DNA of 9,976 bases, taken from JACCYQ01 sp036675565 (GTDB taxonomy: Bacteria > Bacteroidota > Bacteroidia > Chitinophagales > Chitinophagaceae). Under the pieces are notes generated by a model. It saw only the letters and a list, made by a program, of their open reading frames with translations, had not been told where the DNA came from and searched no databases. The translations under genes and the position numbers were made by a program. The stretch is from contig JAKFER010000176.1 of NCBI GenBank assembly GCA_036675565.1, positions 1 to 9,976 of the forward strand, given 5' to 3'. Shown one piece after another: positions 5,536 through 9,976 of the stretch; position 1 is the first letter of the stretch, and the number at the start of each line of letters is the position of its first letter.

Positions 5536-5690
5536 TTAGTTTATATTAATTATGAGCTGTTCTAAATGAATCCATGTGGCCGTTATTTTTGCATTTTCTT
5601 CTTGAGTGCAAGATGGTGCACCTGATTACATATTGAAGCACATTTTAAGCATGCTTCAATGCAACTTTGATACGTGTGATAACCGGTCAT
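5536..5690 (-). pseudogene. frameshifted second copy of a Csp copper storage gene
   Basis: From the ATG at 5690 the frame reads YQSCIEACLKCASICN, matching the intact Csp protein (YQSCIDACLRCASICN) with the same Cys10, 14, 17 and 21. The frame is then lost and stops at 5583-5585. In the next frame (5536-5613) the match resumes as SCTQEENAKITATWIHLEQ, against ACLREDDVKMMARCIQLDM in the intact protein, before ending at 5536. Eight bases separate the matching segments where nine are expected, so a net one-base deletion explains the break. Cys40 has become Trp, and helices 3 and 4 are missing. Synonymous differences from the intact gene are many, so the copies are old paralogues. The gene is dead and probably non-functional. 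Confidence 0.8.
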
Positions 5691-5734
5691 AATCGTTGGT
5701 TTTTATGTGAAGAAATAAGTTGTTTGTTTGTTGT

Positions 5735-8437
5735 TTAATAAATAATGGCAATACCTGCACCCAATCCCATGTCACTATCATAGTGGGTTGATAAAGCAAG
5801 CCATTTTCTCAAAACATATCTCAAGCCTGCAGCATATTCTTTATCAGTATTCCACATAAAATTTCCTCTTAACCGATTGGTCAGGGGAATATCTTCACGT
5901 TCCAACTGGAAGCGGAATTTTCCATCACCGTCCACTCTTGCATCAGCCACTAATAACATTGGTAATGTATATTGGACACCCACAACAAAAGTTTTCCGGT
6001 CGTTTTTATTGCTTACCTGCCCGAAAGAATTTTTTTCTATTTCATCTTCCACTTTTGCGTGATGATAGTCGAACCCCACATAAGGAAACAACCACTGCAT
6101 CTTTCCCAGGTACCGTCCAAAATTCAGTTCCACTTCCCGTCCATGTTCGGGTGTATAGCCCAAATGCCACAAACCTTGCAGTTCGAAACGGTTTCCCGAC
6201 ACCAGAAATGTTGCGTCACTGCCATTGCTTTCCAGTCCAATAGCTGCTGATGAAAGTGTCATTTGTTCACTGCGCTTGAATTGCTTCCAAGCTTTTGCTT
6301 TATCGGGAAGTTGGGGATTAGGTGGCGAGTTCTGATAGCTTAACACATTGCCCATGCCTGCCATCATATGGTATAGAATATGACAGTGGAAAAACCAGTC
6401 GCCGTCTTTATTAGCGGCAAACTCAAGGGTATCGGTTTCCATTGGCATGATGTCTATCGTATTTTTAAAAGGGGCATATTCACCCTGTGCTCCCAACACC
6501 CGAAAGTCATGCCCGTGAAGGTGCATCGGGTGGCGCATCATAGAATTATTGGTTAAAATGATGCGTACCTTTTCTCCCTGCTTAATTAATATTTTATCCC
6601 ATTCATGTAAGGTTTTATTATTGATAGACCATACATAACGGTTCATGTTTCCTTCAAGCGTAAAGTGCAATACTTTGGTGGGCACATCCGGCATCGTTGT
6701 TTTCACCGGGGAACGAAGCATGGCATAATTAAGCGTTACAATGTCGGTGCTGCCCATAGCCATTCCTTCCATATCATGACCTTTCATGCTGTTCGAAGTA
6801 TCCATTTTTGCATTTTCCATAGCCTTCATGTCGTGCATCTTTCCGGCTTTAGCGGTATCGGCTTTCGTATCCTTCATTCCATCCATGTTCATGCCGTGCA
6901 TATCATGCATTCCATTACTGCTTTTTTCATCTTCACTACCGGTAATTTCAGGATACATTACACTGTTCATATCCATTGTTTGCAGGCTCATTTGCATTCC
7001 GGGCATTGGCTTCATATCACCATTCATTTTCATCATGCCATTCATCATTTTCATACCCTCAAAGTATTTCAGCTTTGGCAGGGTTGGTGCCGGCATTTTC
7101 ATGCCGCTGCCCAGCCACAGCGATGTATAACCGCTACGGTCTTCGGCTGTAGATCGAAATTCATAACTCATATTGGAAGGAATGGTTACAATTACATCAT
7201 ACGTTTCAGCCACGCCTATTATTAAACGATCCACTTCAACAGGTTCTATATCGTTGCCATCATTAGCAATCACAGTTATTTTTCCGCCTGCATATTGCAG
7301 CCAGAAATAAGAAGAAGAGCCGCCATTCACCACCCTTAATCTTACTTTATCACCAGCCTTAAACTGTGGGGCTTCAGCTTCGGGCTTGCCGTTGCTCAAA
7401 AATTTTTCATAATACACATCAGCCACATCCATAGCTGTCATGCGTTTCCATTCGTTGCCTAATTTGGTGGTAAAATGTCCTTTGGCAATGGCTTCGGCGT
7501 AACCCTGAACACTTCCTTTTTTGATAGCATACCAGTCGTTGCCGGCACGCAGTCGTCGCTGAACCTGGTGAGGATGTTCATCCGTCCAATCGCTTAACAC
7601 TAAGGATAGTTCGGCATTGTATGGCTTATTCTTCATTATTTCATTTCCATTCCCATTCATAGTACTGTCTTCCCTGCTTTTAAAAATCAATGCGCCGTAG
7701 GTACCCACCTGCTGCTGCAATCCCGAATGGGAATGGTACCAATAGGTTCCATTTTGAGCAATTTTAAATTTATATAAATGTGTAGTACCACCGGGAATTA
7801 CAGAAGTGGTTAAAAAAGGAACACCATCCTGCTCATTGGGAAGTATAACGCCATGCCAATGGATCGAGGTTTCCGTTTTCAGCATATTATGCAAATAGAT
7901 TTCAGCCGTGTCACCTTCGGTAAAAATGAGTGGTGGGGCGGGAATAGAACCATTGACTGCAAGTCCATGTCTGTGCTTGCCGGTAAAGTTTACCATTGTA
8001 TCCGTAACATATAGATCGTAACGAACGGTTTTGCCAGGAATGACAATTACCTTTCCGCCAATCTGGTTAGCTGCATCCATTTCTAAATGATCCATGTTCA
8101 TTTTATCATGCATGTGCATGTTGGTATCTGCCTGCATATCCTTCTCCTTCATGTCACGCATTTCTTGCATGTCTTTTATTTCCTTTTTAGCGGGCACTGT
8201 ATCTTTTGGCTTTGTAGCCTCTTGTTTTTTGGGAACTGCCTTCGGCTGTGTTATTTTAATTGTTTTTCTGACCAATGTCATTCCGCATTTAGGACAGTTG
8301 CCGGGCTTGTCCATCTTCACTTCAGGATGCATTGGGCAGGTGTAGATAACCTGTGTTTGCTTTTTTTGTGCCTGGATATCCTGCGCAAATACAACAAGCA
8401 AAATGAATTGCATTGTGAGGAGTAGTATCTTTTTCAT
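5735..8437 (-). CDS. copA: multicopper oxidase with N-terminal metal-binding and C-terminal CopB-like domains
   Basis: This 900-residue exported protein has several parts. A signal peptide covers residues 1-24. A heavy-metal-binding domain follows (YTCPMHPEVKMDKPGNCPKC, 32-51, then GM). Next is a Lys/Met/His-rich linker (about 60-120). Cupredoxin domains run from about 130 to 705. All copper ligands are present: HWHG (193-196), WYHSH (233-237), HPMHLHGH (636-643) and HCHILYHMMAGM (684-695), with Cys685 and Met695 at the type 1 site. A Met/His-rich insertion at about 445-565 resembles the Cu(I)-binding loops of CopA/CueO enzymes. Residues about 725-900 form a beta-rich tail (FPYVGFDYHH, FVVGVQYTLP, YAAGLRYVLRKWLALSTHYD) resembling the CopB outer-membrane barrel. 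It probably oxidises Cu(I) to less toxic Cu(II) in the periplasm. CopA and CopB are separate in Proteobacteria. The symbol reflects family resemblance; the CopB assignment is less certain than the oxidase. Confidence 0.93.
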   Translation of the reverse strand: MKKILLLTMQFILLVVFAQDIQAQKKQTQVIYTCPMHPEVKMDKPGNCPKCGMTLVRKTIKITQPKAVPKKQEATKPKDTVPAKKEIKDMQEMRDMKEKDMQADTNMHMHDKMNMDHLEMDAANQIGGKVIVIPGKTVRYDLYVTDTMVNFTGKHRHGLAVNGSIPAPPLIFTEGDTAEIYLHNMLKTETSIHWHGVILPNEQDGVPFLTTSVIPGGTTHLYKFKIAQNGTYWYHSHSGLQQQVGTYGALIFKSREDSTMNGNGNEIMKNKPYNAELSLVLSDWTDEHPHQVQRRLRAGNDWYAIKKGSVQGYAEAIAKGHFTTKLGNEWKRMTAMDVADVYYEKFLSNGKPEAEAPQFKAGDKVRLRVVNGGSSSYFWLQYAGGKITVIANDGNDIEPVEVDRLIIGVAETYDVIVTIPSNMSYEFRSTAEDRSGYTSLWLGSGMKMPAPTLPKLKYFEGMKMMNGMMKMNGDMKPMPGMQMSLQTMDMNSVMYPEITGSEDEKSSNGMHDMHGMNMDGMKDTKADTAKAGKMHDMKAMENAKMDTSNSMKGHDMEGMAMGSTDIVTLNYAMLRSPVKTTMPDVPTKVLHFTLEGNMNRYVWSINNKTLHEWDKILIKQGEKVRIILTNNSMMRHPMHLHGHDFRVLGAQGEYAPFKNTIDIMPMETDTLEFAANKDGDWFFHCHILYHMMAGMGNVLSYQNSPPNPQLPDKAKAWKQFKRSEQMTLSSAAIGLESNGSDATFLVSGNRFELQGLWHLGYTPEHGREVELNFGRYLGKMQWLFPYVGFDYHHAKVEDEIEKNSFGQVSNKNDRKTFVVGVQYTLPMLLVADARVDGDGKFRFQLEREDIPLTNRLRGNFMWNTDKEYAAGLRYVLRKWLALSTHYDSDMGLGAGIAIIY

Positions 8438-8453
8438 ATACTTATATTTAAGT

Positions 8454-8528
8454 TTATTGGCAGCATCTTTTCTTACGAAAAAAAATTGCCCTAATAATAA
8501 TAAGTGTCACTTTTTGTATCTTTTTCAT
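8454..8528 (-). CDS. 24-codon open frame overlapping the preceding stop, possible leader or remnant
   Basis: The ATG overlaps the stop codon of the haem-binding protein gene as TAATG, a translational-coupling arrangement, and the frame ends at TAA 8454-8456. The peptide starts MKKIQKVTLIII and ends with a basic stretch and RCCQ. Its first 13 bases are identical to the first 13 bases of the multicopper oxidase gene, which starts 16 bp behind its stop. It could be a coupled leader peptide, a decayed gene start, or chance. Confidence 0.3.
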   Translation of the reverse strand: MKKIQKVTLIIIRAIFFRKKRCCQ

Positions 8529-8995
8529 TATGGTTTTTTTTGTTCAAGGCTGTCTTTTGCTTGCAGTGCCCAATCAATGATCAGTAATTTTTGCTCTTTA
8601 GTAAGTCTTGCATTTTTGTGCAGCATCGTATAAGAAGTCAATGGCATTTCATCATCTTTTACCTGACTTGCAATGGATTTCAATTTACTCAATTGCCTTC
8701 TTTGCGAATAACTTCCAAACTCATTAAAATTTAGATCTGCTTTTCCATCCTTTATGTGATTAGCTAACAGCCACCCCATCGGTTGAATGTTTGTATACCA
8801 CGGATAGTTGGTATTGTTACTATGGCAATCGTTACAAGCTGTTTGCAATAACGATTTTACATTCCCGGGAATGAAAACTGTTTTGGATATATCTGTTGCC
8901 GGCACCTGCCCGCTACTATTACGGGCAGGTTGTATCAATTGAATGCCGATCAACAAAATCAAAACAACTAATCCAATTTTTTTCATCAGGCTCAT
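8528..8995 (-). CDS. membrane-anchored haem-binding domain protein (c-type, CNDCH)
   Basis: This 155-residue protein has one N-terminal hydrophobic segment (residues about 7-21) acting as uncleaved anchor or signal. A single 'haem_bd' domain follows. Its CxxCH haem-attachment motif is CNDCH (Cys54, Cys57, His58), and DEMPLTSYTMLH (115-126) contains Met117, a plausible second haem ligand. NYPWYTNIQPMGWLLANHI is the family's conserved core. It is a small periplasmic cytochrome-like protein of unknown redox partner. The gene begins 5 bp behind the DUF3347 lipoprotein gene, so the two are surely co-transcribed; the multicopper oxidase gene follows 90 bp later. The arrangement suggests it carries electrons or senses redox state for copper handling, which is inferred. 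The two alternative start codons (Met1, Met4) make little difference. Confidence 0.9.
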   Translation of the reverse strand: MSLMKKIGLVVLILLIGIQLIQPARNSSGQVPATDISKTVFIPGNVKSLLQTACNDCHSNNTNYPWYTNIQPMGWLLANHIKDGKADLNFNEFGSYSQRRQLSKLKSIASQVKDDEMPLTSYTMLHKNARLTKEQKLLIIDWALQAKDSLEQKKP

Positions 8996-9000
8996 AGTCC

Positions 9001-9573
9001 TTATTTAATTTCTTCTTTCACTTCACCGCAGGTGGACATTTTACTGCCGTAATAAGGATTTTTAATTTCTTTTGTTTCGCTCAGCCAATTAGCGCCTTTG
9101 TTATTATTATACATCGGGCAATGGGTTTGATACAGGGTTTGAACCGATCCAAAAACTTTTACCATATCGTACAAATCTTTGCTGAGCGTTTCAAAATGTT
9201 CCCGTTGATGTTCTATGTTATTTGCGTTAGCAGCAATATGTTCCGCATGTTCTATGGCATCATCTTTTACATCGGCAAATATCTTTTTTTGATCCGCAGA
9301 AAACGAAGCAGGGTCTGCTTTCTCTATTGCCTTTTGCACTTCAGTTCCGGCTGCTGCAGCATCTTTACTATTATCATTTGCCAATGCATTTTTAAGCTGC
9401 AAATAAGAGGTAACCACATTGTTTACCGGGTTGTTACTATTTAAATCTGTATTAGCCTGCACCTCCGTTTGGGTGGTATCAGTTGTTGTAGCTGTTGTTT
9501 CTTTTGATTGATTGTTACGGTTGCAGGCAGACAAGGATATAGCTGCAACTGCGATCATGATTAATGTTTTCAT
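9001..9573 (-). CDS. DUF3347 lipoprotein, probable periplasmic copper-binding protein
   Basis: Read from Met at 9573, this is a 190-residue lipoprotein: MKTLIMIAVAAISLSAC has a lipobox LSAC with Cys17. The frame is open 14 codons further upstream, but that start would bury the signal peptide, so the inner ATG is chosen. After a Thr/Asn/Gln-rich linker (about 18-50) comes a DUF3347 domain (about 50-188): YLQLKNALANDNSKDAAAAG, EHAEHIAANANNIEHQREHF, then HCPM (151-154) and YGSKMSTCGEV. The conserved HCPM, Met179 and Cys182 are plausible Cu(I) ligands. DUF3347 occurs alone or at the end of CusB-like efflux adaptors in Bacteroidota. It lies 77 bp behind a second DUF3347 gene and 5 bp ahead of the haem-binding gene. 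Copper binding is inferred from motifs and context. Confidence 0.88.
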   Translation of the reverse strand: MKTLIMIAVAAISLSACNRNNQSKETTATTTDTTQTEVQANTDLNSNNPVNNVVTSYLQLKNALANDNSKDAAAAGTEVQKAIEKADPASFSADQKKIFADVKDDAIEHAEHIAANANNIEHQREHFETLSKDLYDMVKVFGSVQTLYQTHCPMYNNNKGANWLSETKEIKNPYYGSKMSTCGEVKEEIK

Positions 9574-9650
9574 CGTTGTTGATTTATATTTTAAAAAAAT
9601 GCTGATCAGGGGCACTTAGCCCAAGCATCAGAAATAATAAGGTGAAAGTG

Positions 9651-9976
9651 TTACTCATTTATGGTTTCCACCACATTGCCGCAACTTAGCATAGCATTGC
9701 CGTAGTACGGATTTTTGATTGTTTTGCTATCACTGAGCCACGAAGCTTTTTTCATGGGGCAATAGATTTCGTAAGCAGGTTGTGTTCCCAGCTTAACAGC
9801 CTTTGCCAGTGTAATCATGTTGGTGGAAAGGCGGGCAAATTGTTCCCGTTGCTTTTTGAGGTCGGTCGTTTCTGAAATGGCACTGGCATTTTTTAGTAAA
9901 GCATGAATGTTGCCTTCTGATATGATTTTGTAATCAATACCATTGGCTGCTTTTACAAATTCTCCGGCACTGGCAG
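9651..9976 (-). CDS. second DUF3347 protein, cut by the window end
   Basis: A minus-strand frame is open from the right edge to a TAA at 9651-9653, giving the last 107 residues of a protein. It reads as the C-terminal part of a DUF3347 domain: ISETTDLKKQREQFARLS, then YEIYCPMKKASWLSDSKTIK, NPYYGNAMLSCGNVVETINE. It shares the CPM motif, the KNPYYG core and the final Met/Cys with the neighbouring lipoprotein, so the two are tandem paralogues. The N-terminus lies outside the window. It could be another stand-alone lipoprotein or the tail of a CusB-type efflux adaptor. It is the most upstream gene of the copper cluster visible here. Confidence 0.85.
   Translation of the reverse strand, partial: ASAGEFVKAANGIDYKIISEGNIHALLKNASAISETTDLKKQREQFARLSTNMITLAKAVKLGTQPAYEIYCPMKKASWLSDSKTIKNPYYGNAMLSCGNVVETINE

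Noticed and set aside
6665..7225. A 186-codon plus-strand open frame rich in His and Ile
   Set aside because: It is the antisense image of the Met/His-rich insertion of the multicopper oxidase; the oxidase frame has full domain support.
9602..9622. Hairpin (GGGC/GCCC with CTGATCAG nearby) between the two DUF3347 genes, considered as a terminator
   Set aside because: On the minus strand the stem is only four strong pairs and the T-run starts about ten bases later; too weak to call.

Overview
The window looks like a chromosomal accessory region of a Bacteroidota species, probably Chitinophagaceae/Sphingobacteriia-like. The DNA is AT-rich and most start codons lack a Shine-Dalgarno. It carries protein families typical of that phylum: DUF2911, DUF3347, the 'haem_bd' domain, and a multicopper oxidase with an N-terminal CPMHP metal-binding domain. 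No rRNA, tRNA, CRISPR array or transposase was found.

The left third (1-2426) resembles a small toxin-antitoxin/defence-type cassette. A plus-strand pair encodes a RelE/HigB-like putative toxin (306-836) and an XRE antitoxin (851-1120) with a strong Shine-Dalgarno. Convergent to it is a minus-strand pair: a nucleotidyltransferase-HEPN fusion protein (1569-2426) and a DUF1016/YhcG nuclease-family protein (1165-1548). The latter keeps only its N-terminal domain, so the PDDEXK nuclease half is missing. A 16-bp perfect palindrome lies just upstream of the nucleotidyltransferase-HEPN gene.

The middle (2427-4170) holds a 489-bp gene-poor stretch with five tandem 11-bp repeats. A secreted trypsin-like serine protease (2916-3821) follows, with a 20-bp perfect palindrome upstream of its start.

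The right part (4141-9976) is a copper homeostasis/resistance cluster, all on the minus strand. In transcription order it has a DUF3347 protein (cut by the window end), a DUF3347 lipoprotein, a haem-binding-domain protein with a CNDCH motif, and a 900-aa multicopper oxidase with an N-terminal metal-binding domain and a C-terminal CopB-like barrel. A secreted DUF2911 protein and an intact 19-cysteine Csp-type four-helix-bundle copper store follow, and the series ends at a clear intrinsic terminator (4141-4164). The likely division of labour is periplasmic Cu(I) oxidation and binding by the oxidase and DUF3347 proteins, with cytosolic Cu(I) storage by the Csp protein.

Two decayed genes sit in the apparent gaps of this cluster. 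One is a frameshifted second Csp copy (5536-5690). The other is the remnant of an AraC-type regulator (4614-4874), probably the cluster's former copper regulator. The cluster may therefore have lost its local regulator and one storage protein. No wholly new system is proven; the decayed copper genes, the repeat array and the truncated nuclease/HEPN pair are the points most worth a second look.
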